This document shows positions 12,926 to 26,145 of a DNA stretch of 64,000 nucleotides, in pieces. A program made the translations under genes and the position numbers. Source of the DNA: Phoebastria nigripes. Lineage: Eukaryota; Chordata; Aves; Procellariiformes; Diomedeidae. The first letter of the stretch is position 1; each line of letters starts with the position of its first letter. The notes beneath the pieces were generated by a model that saw only the letters and a program-made list of their open reading frames with translations, did no database searches and was not told the DNA's origin. The stretch lies in the NCBI GenBank assembly GCA_035582835.1, contig JAYKAV010003094.1, forward strand, positions 75,443 through 139,442. The letters run 5' to 3'.

Positions 12926-15900
12926 CCGTTTTTGACAAGAAACTCCACTATGGATAATGGGAGTGTAGAGGCTATAGCAGTACACAGTACAAGATAACAG
13001 GGGTTTATCACGGACTTAAGTTTTGCAGTCACACATGCCCATACAGAATATGGGTATAAACTACAGATAGAAACTGGATTTATATTGCATCTTGAAAAGA
13101 AGTGAGAATTCATGATTCTTGCTGGATCCAAACTGTCTCTTTAGGCTCTAGTGACAATGCTTTATCAAATTGTTATGGATCTCTTAAGTTCATTCTACAA
13201 AAAATATGGTGTGCTCATCAATGAGAAGCTTAAGGGTGGAGAGAAAGTAAATTGTGCAGACAGCAGTCTTAAGATAAAAAGATAAGAACTTCATCAGTTG
13301 TTGATTCTTAAAATCTTTCTATCTTGGAAACATTTGGTATTTTTTATTATATGTTTCTTAAAGGCTTGCAGAAGATTTTTTTAATCACAGCATGAAGCAA
13401 TATTTATACTGCTGTGTTTTTCCTCTCCTTTCACTACTAATAGTGTTCAACAAATGCTCACTTACCTTGTGCAGATAACTAATAATCTCCAGTAGAGCAT
13501 AGCTTTGCTGTTGACAACAGTGAACTAATCTGACAGGTAAACAGTGTGATCAACAATATTTCACTAGCAGCATGGGAATAGTCTTAAATGTATGTACAAA
13601 AAAAATTTGGCAACTGTTTATTGAATCTGAATTCTTCCATCAGAGACCAAAATTGAAAAGATAGTTTTGAGTAATGAAGGACNCTCCACAGGACTGAAAT
13701 ATATGTCTGGTTCATAAAATCAAAAAATTATATTATTATATTCACTGACACATCTGGGTGTTTTTTTCCTGAGGTCAATTTTTCTGACATTCTGCATTAA
13801 GCTGTTTGCCACACTTCTTTCATTTAGGTCTCAGTCAAATAATTGAATGTCCTTATATACCATAGGAGTCAGTGGGAATGGGGATTGTGTTCTTTGCACT
13901 TCACAGGATTCATCAGCTCCTTTTAAAATGGAGCTCATTGTTTTCATTATTTATTACATCCAACTTAAGTGCAAACTGAAAGGCAATAAAGAAGAATGTA
14001 TATAATCAATGAATTTGTTTTGAAACTTCCATATGTTCTTGTTGTTTTAGAGAAGAGGTGGCTGCAACATTTAATTTATTGAACCTCTGCTTTTTACTTC
14101 TTTATACTTTTTCACATGATAACATCATATATAAACTCCAGCTTTACTAAACTTACCTATGCTTATGGTTATACACTTCGCCCTTTGCTCCAAAGCAAGC
14201 ATTTTGCTTCTTTCAAGCAGTTAATTTGTAGATTTCTATCTCCACTCAGCATTAGCTCACACATGTATCTTTTGAAAAAAAAAACAAAAAAAANNCCAAA
14301 AAACCCCACCTTTGTCATGAGAGCTATGCTATATGTGACAGTGACAAGCATCTTGTGTGATGTGGTGGTTGTTTAAGACATGATCTGTTAATGAGGATAT
14401 GCAGGTCTATAAATGACAGATACAAAGGATCTGCAACTTTATTAAACTATTAAAAGCATGGGAAAGCATAATAGTCTTATCTAGTACTGTGCAGAAGTTA
14501 CCACATTGCAAATTTCCTTGCTACCCAGATAATTCAGGCTGTTCCTATCATGTTCAGAATGTTTCAGGTGCAGAGCTTATAATGAGGAGGGGGAAAAAGG
14601 TCATTTTGATCCCCACTTCCTTCTATCTGGCTATCAAGTTAAGAATGCCACAAAGACATGGATATGTTTTCTACTACTACAAACAAACNCTGCAAGGTTT
14701 AGAGATTCAAGAGAGATTTCTCTTGTCCAGCTAAATACTGCTCCCATCTAGTCTATGGTTTATAAGATTACAGTAAATCACAAAGAACATATTTCTCCTT
14801 AAAAATCTGCTACTTGCTAAATGCATACTTTNAAAATTTTATATCAGCATTAAAAGTATTATCAAAAAGTAAAAAAATATTCTTGTCTGAAGTCCCTCAT
14901 AAATAATACTACGTACTTTGTTGACTNTTCATGGCATTTATCATCTTCACATGCGGTTGCTGTGTATTGCATTTGAAAACTGAACACCAAAAAGTTCTTG
15001 TAAAGCTTGAAGGTTAATGGCATTAGTCTGCCCCTTGACTATAGGAAGCTGTCGATCTAATTTAAACTGACAGATGTGCTTTTACAGCTGGAGCAGGACA
15101 GAGATCTTTAAGTTTTTGCCTTCTGGGAGAAACTAGTGGGTAAAATAGCAAGAAATGTCAATGAGTAATTTTTCTAGAAGAGATTGATCAAAGTTTGGAA
15201 TGTGTCCTGTCCTGAGAAGCCCCAAGAATTCACAGGANTCTCTCTAAAAAAACCTTTTTTGTTAACTGAAAACTCGATTATACCAAAAGGAAGAAATTAA
15301 TATTGTGGAACCTCATGATTATTCTAGTATATGATTTCATCTAAACAATAGTTACTAGTTTGATGGCTTTAGTGTATTTGACAAACCCACTGAATAATAT
15401 CCTCTCTATATACAGCTTTTTCAAGATTCTTTTTTTTTTAAATTTAGAATGATAAATAGATGAGCAAAACTTTCTTTACGTAATTTGTATGTTAATGGAA
15501 TAATAGGTAATGTGTAAGTTTTGGTGGGCAGAATTTGAAATCTCAAAAAATGTCAAACTAGGCATTTTTCCGTAGAATTTTATTTCCATAAAAGAACAAA
15601 GCTAGTGATTTCTGCAAGGCTTTCTAATTTGTATTTCATCTAAGAACACTGAAGTAAATTCTATCTGATAATCTTCTTATATGAAGTAAGAAAGGGACTC
15701 TTTTAAAACTACTTTTAAGAAGGAATTTCCTACGTTTATGAAAGAAATTATACAACATGTTCTGTATTACAACAGAAATGCTCTGGTGACCCAGAAAATC
15801 TTTCAGTCCTATAATATCCTAAATACACACAAAAACTGCTCTGGCTTCAGAATTATTCACATCATAAAGACTGAAATATTGCACATTTTATCTTCTCAAA

Positions 15901-17714
15901 AATAATTTCCAATATAGAATTTTTGCATAACTAGGGCTATTCTAAGAGAACCAATAATTACAACATACTTGAAACTTAATGGATTCGAGAGTCATTTCCT
16001 CATTCTTTGTAGAAAGTGAAGAAAGTGGTACAAAAAGTGCTACTGTTGATCTCTAAGGGCTAGCACTGAATTCCCCTGAGATAATACATAGATAGCATCT
16101 AAAAGTTTGTTTGGAGTAGGACTGCACTGAGGTCACTGTTCAAGACAACAAACTGTCTGCTGCATTCTCTGACCCTGAAAGGTTAGAGTTTAGGAATTTC
16201 CTGGAGAGATTCTGTTTGGTCTAACATTTTTATGAAAGTATCAAGGGGATAGTTAAGAGCAATAGCAAGGTTATTTTCTCCAGAGCTGTAAAACTCTTTT
16301 ATCTAGCCAAAAATACTTTCAGGGAGATGCCTGTTAAGTCTGTGTGAATGCAGAGGAGAAATCAGAAAAAGGAAACTTGTTTTTTTTGCAGGAGTCTAAA
16401 AACACACCAAATGTTTTTAAAAATAATTTTATATTTGTTTTAAGTAGTGTAGCACTCTTTTATGATTACATTTTGTTCCACATGAAAAAAAAAAAAAGGT
16501 TCTTTTACACTTATTCATTTGTTACCTATTTTTGCGTACAAAACTTTTAAAAAATGAAAGAAAACAGATACATTTTTGCACTGATGTAATGAATTTGTTA
16601 ATGACGTGTCCTGACAAAACAGCTGGACACAGCTGACTGGACTCTTAAAGATACAACTATATTCATGATAACCAAGAGGAAGTCAGAGGGACGTTAGCTT
16701 TGTCATAATTGCATTTGTTCGTTTTTCTTCCACTTGATTTGTGTGATATTTAGATTCTAAACATGTACTGCACATCACGCCATTATGATATAAAACCATC
16801 TTAATGAAGAAAGGAAATTAGTGTAACTTCATAGTACAGTCTGTAAGACTGGTAGTTTTACACCAGAAAAAGTGATCGTGACTTTCAAGAACATAGAAAA
16901 ATTATAACCTTCAGCAAAATTCAGCATGTGTTCTTCATCAGTGCCTAGTTCAGGGTGTTAGCAATAGCTCATTGGTACATCTCTAGGCACAACATCAGTG
17001 CAAATGCTGACAAGCCAAGGCAGGCACATCCTCTGAAACAAGACAATGCTGGAGTCAAATATCAACATGGTGGATAAAAATCGATAGTGTGACTGCTAGT
17101 AGCACTGTATAGCTAACGTCCTTGAGGTCAGCTCAGCCAAAGTTTCATATGGATGCAGCACAGGTGATCTAGTGGCAAACAGGGATGCAGCATGGATTTT
17201 CAAGAACAAGTTAGCTGTAGATGCTTTAATGGGGACAGCTATCAGGAGCATCCTAAAATAATAATGTAGGAATAAGTGCTAAAACCAAGTTGTATTTTAT
17301 ACATGTATTGACTGTGACCGTTAGTCACTAGTCACCTAGCCTCTCCCATTTCTAACTTCTTCATCTCCAGTTCGCTGAGGCAGCAACAGCTTGAACTAAT
17401 ATCTACATTTAGCACTCACATCTTGATTAACTTTCAGCATTGACTTGTTTTCTTCTTTGAGCATTTAGTCCTTATCTCTGCGTGTCTGTTCAAGTTTCAA
17501 CCATATGTAACTCTGTTCTTGTTCACAACAGTGCTTCCTTGTTACCCTCATTCCATCAACCAATTTTCCTTCTTCCATCTCTTTTTCACACACTCCACTT
17601 TTCACTTAGGGCCCTACTGAAGGCTGTTCCTATATTTGGAATAGCTTCCTCATCATGATAGCTTTATATGAATTCTCAAATTTTCTTTTTCTCCTCCGAG
17701 TCCTACAAATACAA

Positions 17715-17792
17715 ACACTTAACAGTAATAGGGTTATGCTCCATATAGGTTTAACCCTTAACATTAATAGGGTTACCCTTTATATAAGTTTA
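17715..17792 (+). repeat. Two-copy tandem repeat, period 39
   Basis: Two adjacent copies of a 39-nt unit containing TTAACA(G/T)TAATAGGGTTA and ending in ATATA(G)GTTTA, with about eight differences between the copies. The GGGTTA strings are part of this unit, not telomere repeat. Confidence 0.8.
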
Positions 17793-19542
17793 TTATTACT
17801 TTATTGCTTTCAACTGGGCGTTTTTTAAGTGGTCACTTCCAGTAAAAACTTTAGTAAAGGAGAAATGCTTTATTGATCTGTATTTTTGAGCTATCTATAA
17901 TAAGATCTTCAAGACAGACACTATGTCTGCTTTTCGTGTCAAACAAATCATTATGACCTCCATCTCACAGCCACGCAAAGGATAGACCAGATTGTTTGCA
18001 AAATATCAGAAACAACGTTCTGCCAGTTGGATCCAATTTTGGTTATCAGAACTAAAACCAAAACAAATTCTCCCTGTCCATCATGATTCCTCTCATTCCC
18101 TACCAGTGAAGGATGATTAGATCAAACACATCTGAATGATACAACCCAAAAGAGTCAGTTCAGTTTGAATCAATACTGAAGGTCTAAGTGATATGTTGCA
18201 CAAAGTCAACCACTAAGCTTAAGCAATAGGTTCTTTTATGTGTCTGTCTATTCCTAAGAACATAATACACTCATATCTTATAAAATGTAACAGATTTTTT
18301 TACTATTTCTAGGTTTTTTTCTTATGTTAGCAGTATAATACAGCTTTCAACTGACCAGTTGTGAGATACTTATGTAACTGCTAATAATGTGCTGTTTACT
18401 GGCAGATGCTATTGGTAAAGTTAGGCACTTTGTGCAAATTCAAATCTTGATATAAAATACATTAGGGTTTGGATGCATTGGATTTTGTATTTTCACTCAA
18501 CTGCTAGATTACTTAGTTTTATAAACCTTTCCCCTGTAGAAACAGCACTTATTCTGGCAAGGAGTTCTGTTGATTAAGAAAGGAATCAAGAATATGTAAA
18601 AATAAGATCTGACTCTGGATTTCAAAAGTCAAAGAATATTCAGTTTATTTAGAGTGGTGCTATAGCAATTCATAAGCTCTAAAAAAAGCTACAAGTACTT
18701 TGGAATCATTCTCTATAGTAAATTTTTTCTTTCANCGTTTTGTATCTGCTAGCAAGGAGAATGTTTATGTTAGCCACTTGTATTGCTGTGTTCTTTAGAG
18801 AAGTGTTAGGTGAAGACCTTTGTCTAGTTTGCAGAAAGGAAAAAATACAATAGCTCTTTTAAGTGTTCACTTATAGGGTTTGGAAAGAGGAAGATGGTTG
18901 GTAGGAGGAAGATGAGGGTATCCCTTAAACTGGCTGAGGATTAGGACAGCCTGATAACTAAGGAGGGTTCGTGAATACTGTTCTTCTAGTCTCAGTTTCT
19001 TTTGAGAGCTAAATGAGGTGTTACCATCTGCTAGCAACTACTCAATGAAATCAAACATTTTCTGCCCCTGTCAGTAAGAATGGAGATAATTACCATTTGT
19101 GTACCAAAACAAATTTAGTAAGAAGGGAATCATGACCTGTTACAGAGTTCCCAGATGAATTAATGAACCTGTGCTTTATGAATGTAAATTAAAAAATTCC
19201 ACATTCCTTGTACTCTTACATATTGCTTTTATATCTGGAACCAAGATTCCATTGTGCTGTTAACTCAGTAGTAACACAGCCAATTTTGTTGTTGGGCTGC
19301 TGCACGTAAGATGTCATGGCTCTTGAAACAGATTCTTAAAGATATCATTCCTAACAGAAGGCACAACAACTAACTTGGAAATTCCAAGTTTTCCTAATGA
19401 CCTTGCACTTGAATAGCTACTTTTATCCCCAGAGGGCCCCGGTGGCCCTTAAACTAATAGCAGCAAAATGGTTTAGAACAGGATGTAAAGAATCCTTCAC
19501 CAATCAAAACTGTATGGTAGAAAGAGCAGATAAGTAGTATTA

Positions 19543-19576
19543 TTTCATAACTACACCAATTTCATAACTACACCAA
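19543..19576 (+). repeat. Perfect two-copy tandem repeat, period 17
   Basis: TTTCATAACTACACCAA occurs twice back to back without difference. Confidence 0.95.
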
Positions 19577-22500
19577 CTTCAGGGAGGCATTCTGTAGAGA
19601 GTATATGGAACAGAAAAGGAGATTTTTTTTCCTAAAATATGCCTGTAGAGGTATGAATTTTAGTTGTAGTTGTCAATACATGTTTTGTTACTGAGGTTTT
19701 GTCACTGATTCTTGTTTAGGTAACTTTTTGTTCTAAACAAAATAAAAATAATCTGTTAAATTCAAAATTATCAGCCTCAAAGCGATAAATAAAAATTAAA
19801 AAATTTTGTCTTGTAAAAAATGTACTATAAGATGATAAATCTGGAATAGGTATGAAAATCTTTCCCACACTGTATATCCAATCAGAGTGAGCTATAGGTT
19901 TTTCAATTAAAAGTATCATATGTACATTCTATCTGAAATAAAAAGAAGTTCCTTTTTAAACTGAAATTTAACCTCAAGCAAGGCACACATACATGAAAAA
20001 TCTTCACTCTTCTGATGCTGCTTAACAGCCATTTAATGGGCAATAAAGCTTGGTCCCTAAATGCACTATACTCTGTAGTTTGTCCTTGAACTCTCAAATA
20101 ATGCATTGGCCTCCAGCTGTTGGCAGTGCACCACACTAATATTAGTAAGAGGTATCATTAGTGCTACTAAATGTGGAAAGAGGAGTATTTAAGTTACTGT
20201 GATCTGGAACATAAATAAGCAGTGTTACTTCTTATCCTCTGTTCAACACTCCCTCTCTTACTCTCTATGGCAGCATTTACATCTTCCTGCTGGGTCGTAT
20301 TATGGCATACACTACAGTCCAAATTAAACAGGTGTTCAGGGAGTGTCATGGTTCTCAACAAAATCACAAGCCTGTGAAGAATAAAAACCAGGTCATGAGG
20401 AAAAAAAAGAGTTCAATCTTCCTGGGTTTTCCTTCAAACTCTGTGGCTGTAATAACTGAAAGGCATCCCAGTTCCTAAATTCTCTTTTAATTTTTTTTTA
20501 CTTAGGTACTTTTAGAAATGGCAATTCTGCAGCATGTCCATGTAAATTTTTGTTGAAGAAAAAATAAAATTTATTACATTACGATAATTCTATTTGCACC
20601 AAAATAAAATTTAACTGTTTAGATAGTATGAAGTAAAAAATGCTTTTATTCTATTCATTATGTTATTTATTATTCTACTCATTATCTCTTTTTTTTTTTT
20701 TTATTTTACAATATGAGCTTAATGCAGCAAGAGGAGAGAAAGGGTTTATTTTCTAGCACTCCCCGGTTTCAAGAAACACAGTCCTGCACTCTGTATCTTT
20801 GTTTCCTTTGAGCTGTGGTTGTTAAGTGAAAGTTATGATACGCTGCCTGATTTCACTGTTCCCACCAATATGGCATGACTCTGAAAACTTTGGAATGAAA
20901 GAAGACATGAATAAAAAGTCTTGCATTCCAGAGCAGGGGGTATACTCAAGAAGGGGAGGGAGCAGTGGGGAGAGGAAAACNAGGGCTTTGTCTTCCGAAG
21001 TATAACAGCATGTTTATAATAGAGGAAACACATACCCTTTTAAAACTGACTTGATTGGAAGAAAATTACTTTTAGCCGGCTACTGAAATCCCTAAGCACA
21101 TGCTGGTTTGTTTAATGGGAACCGATTTTGAAAGCATTTATGGAATGTATAGAGGGATCCTGTCTGAAAACATATACAAGGAAGGCATACCAGCTGCAGT
21201 TATTCCCTTCATCCTCACTGACATTAGCAATTTAAGATTTAGCCAAGCACAAAACACCCATGACCTTCTGAGCCATGCAGTCCCAAAAGAAAGCAAAGTC
21301 GAGCTCGGCAGTTAATCAAGCCATCATGAAGAAACATCACTGTACCACAGAAGACCTAAAATAAATCTACAACACTATTGAGAACTGTGAGACAGTCAAA
21401 GAAGAAAAGTCATAAATCTATGTTTTCTCTCACATGTTGCAATACTCTATTCTGAAGCTCTTCGTCCCTGTAAAGCTAGCCAGAGAACAAGACTAGAGAG
21501 GACTGTAACTCAGCATGTTTGGCTCCTATTGTTTTCTCCAACATTGATTTTTCTAGCTTTATAAATCATCCAACAGCAAATGTTGAATCATGCTTCTACC
21601 TGGTCTCTGCCTGAAAAAATAATCTANGGTTTACACAGACATATGTGTGCTATATGACTCTAAATACTTCCTGACGTAAATACTAAATAGTTCCTCTTAC
21701 ATGCCCTATCAGAATCTTGGAGAAGAAAAATGTAGTGCTATCACCATTCGAGCTCTCTAGGCTGCCCTTTTTTAAGAAGCATCTGTTCATTATAGGAAAA
21801 TGTATTTCTTTTTTGAAAGTTAGTGCAGAAACACTCAAAATATACATACAGTAATTTTTTTATTTCTCTAGTTAACCCCTTTTTTAATAGTCTTTTGTTG
21901 TTGTTGTTAGTCAGAACTTTTTCAGTGATCCAGTTTACAGCATGACTTTCCAAACAGGTGCAACATGACTTGAGGGAGGGAGTGAACAGAGCAAGGGAGA
22001 GAATAAGATGCTGGAGGCATGTTTCTTCATGCTCCTAGTCATTCTCCTGGGCTGTGACTGACTATATGCTGTTTAATTTTATTGTTTTTAATTTGAATGT
22101 TGGAGAGTTACTCTATCTCAACTGAGCAACAGATCAGTCAGGTCTTGTTTTGTACCCTTATTCCACCAAGAAAATTATACATACTCTCTAACATGTTGCT
22201 AATAAGAAAAGCCATTTATTGTAGTTGGCATATTGGAACAACACTAATTTCCCTTGGCAAATCTCTTCCACTGAATGAACAGCAATCTTCCTATAGGCAT
22301 TGCTTCAGAAATGCTTGCAGATGATCCCTCAGTCATGTGGTTAGGTCAATCTACAGTCGTTTTTGTCATGAGCAGGCAAAGCTCACCTCCAAGGAGGGTC
22401 AGCAGAGAGTACAGTTGTCTAACTCAGAGTACACAAAATAATACAAAGCTATGAATATACTATTTTAATAGTTTGGGTTTGATAGCTGACATTCACTGAG

Positions 22501-22799
22501 TAGAAGTTTTCACTGAATTTTCCACGATTATCTTTCTGCCCATCTTTCTTCTTTCCCTGAAAGATTAGGTACTTCAGATCACATATAATGTGAACAACAC
22601 ACAGTACAGGAAGAAACCAATCTTAAAGAAAAATCTCTGAATGGAAAAATGAAAGAGTAAAAAGCTGAAACTTTTAGGGAATATGGAGAATATTCAGAAA
22701 TTGCCTTTATTTTTTGTGGTATCTGACTAAGCTGAAGAATTTAAGGTGTTTATCCAACTTACTGAAAACTGTTAAGAGGAAGGTAGCAAGCATGGTATC

Positions 22800-23160
22800 A
22801 ACGGACCTTAAAAGCTCACCAGGTTCAACCCTGCCCATAAACAGGGTCAGCTAAACCTACATAATTCCTGACAGATGCTTGTCTAACCTTAAATATCCCC
22901 AGTGACAGACACATCATGTATCTCCGTATTCCAACCTATTTCAGTGCTTAATTATAACCTACCATTGGAATCTTCTAAAGACAAATGCAAATGTCTAGTT
23001 TCTTGCCTGTTTTCTGTACATATGGAGAATATATTATTCCCTTCCTCTTTTACATAATCTGAATACTGTTTCCATGCCTGTCATTGCTTTTCTCCTCTTC
23101 AGCATAAACAATGACAGGTTTTTGCAGTCTGTCCTTGCAAGTCATGCTTCCAAGATATCC
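22800..23160 (-). mobile_element. CR1-family LINE, 3' end (ancient, - orientation)
   Basis: The + strand shows the reverse complement of the CR1 3' region: GGTTCAACCCTGCCCATAAA, GACAGATGCTTGTCTAACCT, AAATATCCCCAGTGACAGAC, TTTCAGTGCTTAATTATAAC, then CTCCTCTTCAGCATAAACAA and AAGTCATGCTTCCAAGAT. The order and spacing follow the element. No coding potential remains. It lies directly upstream of the gag/SCAN-like relic, but the two are unrelated element classes. Confidence 0.75.
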
Positions 23161-23349
23161 GATAGACTCCTGCTGCAGCAAGAGCTATATACAGAAAGCT
23201 GTGTTGTACATTATTCCACATAAAAACAAAATATGCGAGTCATCACATTTTCAAACAGCTATTACAAGAACAAGATGAAAATAGGGAAGAATTTATGTTT
23301 TTCTCTAGAAGAACTTACTATCAAATATCCTTATAAAATACTAATTCTA

Positions 23350-23690
23350 TTATGTTGGGGGGCAGGGGGCGCAGGGAAAGTGGTCCATTTCATGGCTTTG
23401 TTAGGAGCTGCACTTGCTGCTCGGATAGAAGACGGAAAACATTTATAATGAGATTCTGAAGAGAGCTGAAGGAACCTATGCCCCTAGGAAAGCTGCTTTT
23501 GACCTGTGGCAGAGGCTGAATAATTTTATTGCACTTTGAATTATAGATTGGATAGAAGAACCTAAAGAACAGATATACTTGCTGGTCACTTTAAAGCAGC
23601 ATGAAAAACATTTCTTTTTTAAGGGTCCAGAAGCATTTATGAAGAGAAAGAGAATTTTTTCCACTACTCAAGAATTAAGAAACAAGACTT
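23350..23690 (+). pseudogene. Possible degenerate SCAN/Gmr1-type gag capsid fossil
   Basis: Two overlapping + strand frames read like a broken capsid of the SCAN/Gmr1 (Ty3/Gypsy-like) type. The first has a FMALLGAALAARIEDG segment, similar to the 'LtGkAqaAy' region. The second, starting just after a TAG at about 23,426, has IYNEILKR, then APRKAAFDLWQRL and, after an in-frame TGA (about 23,540), DWIEEPKEQIYLLVTLKQ, similar to the SCAN 'W(I/L).P...KEQI.ELLVLEQ' helix. The order agrees with the family, but one frameshift and one stop break it and similarity is low. SCAN domains derive from such retrotransposon capsids. I saw no LTRs, protease or reverse transcriptase nearby. It could still be chance; a profile search would decide. 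Confidence 0.3.
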
Positions 23691-26057
23691 ACTGGGGAGT
23701 TATGTTGTCAAATGTTTTTCACCACTTGACATGTCAGCAACAGGATTTGGGCAGGTGCTGTGAGAAAAATAGAGTATGTGTTTATGCTCATTCAACACCC
23801 CTTTGGAGGCACTCTTTCCTCACAGTGTCATTTGGGTTGCATTCAGCACGTAAGATGCTTCACAGGGATAAAAATACCATAGATTTTTGCTTTTGCAGAA
23901 GACAGTATGTTTAACAAAGGAGACTCTGAATAGCTTTGGAAAGAGCTATGATACCTGGGCTAATGCTGAGAAAACGGGAGGAGATGAATATCCATCCTGT
24001 ACAACCGAGATATCTCTTTTCCTAGGTGTGCCAGTACAGAAGGTAAATCACTATGCTGTTGCTAATATGCCTGCTCCAACAAACAAGGAATAGATATAAA
24101 AAATTATTTGAACAGTAGACTTCCATAGAGAAAGTGATTTCTTAGGTGCCCAAAGCAGTAGTTGAAGCTAGAGTTCTGAGATTTTATAACAAGATATTTG
24201 AGGTCTTTTCCACAGATCTCAAGGAATATCGATACAGTTACAGTCATATAATGAAATAAAAAAGGAGAATTCACTCTTCACCTAATTGAAATTTAGGTGA
24301 AACTCATGTTTCCCAAAAGGAACTGGAAAATACTTACATGAGATTAGTGTTCTTCTGTTTGCTTGTTGTTTTTTTTTTTTTAACTGCAACAGGATCATTT
24401 GCAAACTGAACAGTCAGGAAGTACCTGGTGATTTTATACTCACTCTCATGTAATTAAGGAAAATGCAGTGATATCCAAACCTAGACACATATCAATTTGC
24501 TTACTAAAAAACTTTTCCAAATCAAATATGATTTTCAGCTCCATTGCAAAAATTGAAACCACAGAGAAAGTAAGGAAGGCTATTGGTACAAGTGACTGTC
24601 AGCATACTCTCCCTTTTGGAGCCTAAAATTATTTCTGTAGTGCTAATAGGTATATAATAATACGAAGTCACTACTTCAAGAAAGAAAGACTTAAAAAAAA
24701 AAGGGGTGCCACTGCGGTCCTTTCTCAAATGAAGGGGGGACAATTTGTATTACGTGATTTACCGAAAAATCTCAAGAATATGTTGAAATATATATTAAAA
24801 ATGGTACAAGAAGATTATTTAGGGACTGAAAAAGTACACACTTAGCGATCTTGAATAAAGAGTGACACTGAAAATACCACCGATGCTTGCCATGCAAGCT
24901 AAAGATAAAAGTCCAATCAAGCAAAAGAGTCCAATTAATTAAAAAGCAGTGATGGGTGTTTTTATTGATGCCAACATAAATATGTTTACATACCTTTTGT
25001 AGACTGGTCTTAATTCCCTGGTATGACTTTACTAGAAGGAATAACAGCAAAAGTGGTGACATGGTATTTTTCACATAATAATGTATGAGAATTCAGGATG
25101 ATACAGCAAGGACAATTTTGAGTGCTTTTTACTTAAATGTAATTTGGACATATCTCCATAGAAATATGATTAAACATGTCTTCATTATAACCTCCTGACT
25201 CTCTCTAACAGACAAAGGTAAACAAGAAGTGTTTCTTACTAGAAACTAAGCTGCAATTACTCTGCAGAGATAAGGAAACAGATAAGAAAAAGTATCAATG
25301 TTTATATCTTGGATATGTAAAAGGTTAAGAGAAAAATACCAACATGATACATTCATTGCTAACAGGCACGTAACAGTACAAGGTCACTACCCTAAGAAAG
25401 ATACCTCAAAATATTTAGATGTTACTGATGGGTTTAGGTCAGCTGGTTTTTGTCTTGTCTCTTCAATAAGTTCCCAGTTTTCTTGTTGATTGCATAAAAT
25501 CTTGTGTAGAAATTGCTGAGGGACTCACATGTGAAATATCCCAAGAGCATATGCATGAAACCGAGGCTGAAGGTCTTCCCATGGAAGAAGGAAGGTGGTG
25601 CACTCTGCATGGTTTTTTTTCTTCTAATGAAAACTAGAAAATAACCATTAGAGAAAACAGTGCTTAAAAAGGACAGTAGTTTCAAGAAGAAAAGAACAGG
25701 TGTAAAAATGAAAGTAAGAAAAACCAAAATATGTATTCCATAAAAATTCTGCTTATGTATCATGTAAAAACATATAGCTGATTTGCAGAAGACCACTGTA
25801 AAACAAGACATATCTGGTATTGACTAAGCTTTTGTTCTGTGTCTTAAGTCTTACGTTAACTTTGCAGGAGGAAAAGCTGTGCAGAAACTCTTGAGCTACT
25901 CAAAACTGAGAAGCTAATTAACATGACAAGGGGACATAACAACTAGGGCAAGCACAACGACTCTGCTCCTTTCAGGACTCGGTCTCATATCTCTGATTTG
26001 CACCATGTAGATTTGTACAGAGTTAGCCTGAGGATTTCCTGTATGAAGCTCAGAGTC

Positions 26058-26108
26058 TTTTTTTTTTTTTTTTTTTTATGTTTTTTCCTTTTTTTTTTTT
26101 TTTTTTTT
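26058..26108 (+). repeat. Twin T20 tracts
   Basis: Two runs of 20 T (26,058-26,077 and 26,089-26,108) separated by ATGTTTTTTCC; each is followed by ATG. The second abuts the perfect inverted repeat at 26,114-26,145. Confidence 0.9.
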
Positions 26109-26113
26109 ATGAT

Positions 26114-26145
26114 GTTTCACAATAACAATTAAGTTATTGTGAAAC
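26114..26145. repeat. Perfect 13-bp inverted repeat (hairpin)
   Basis: GTTTCACAATAAC and GTTATTGTGAAAC are exact reverse complements separated by AATTAA. They form a strong 13-bp stem next to the twin T tracts. I see no transposon target-site duplication around it. Confidence 0.95.

Larger units (their letters stand above)
12926..22799. other. Intergenic, AT-rich, no gene seen
   Basis: Contains the period-39 repeat at 17,715, the period-17 repeat at 19,543, poly-A with N bases near 14,280 and a T tract near 20,690. A possible MIR-tail remnant (CCCCTGTCAGTAAGAATGGA) lies near 19,066. The open frame at 21,100-21,315 (71 codons) has no recognisable family. Confidence 0.65.

Noticed and set aside
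17726..17775. Interstitial telomere repeat (GGGTTA strings)
   Set aside because: Only isolated GGGTTA strings within a period-39 duplication; no TTAGGG array.
21100..21315. 71-codon + frame
   Set aside because: Fairly mixed composition but no family signature, no donor/acceptor pair and no neighbouring exon.
25434..25811. 125-codon minus-strand frame with many hydrophobic residues
   Set aside because: Phe/Leu/Ile-rich because the + strand is A-rich; no recognisable protein.
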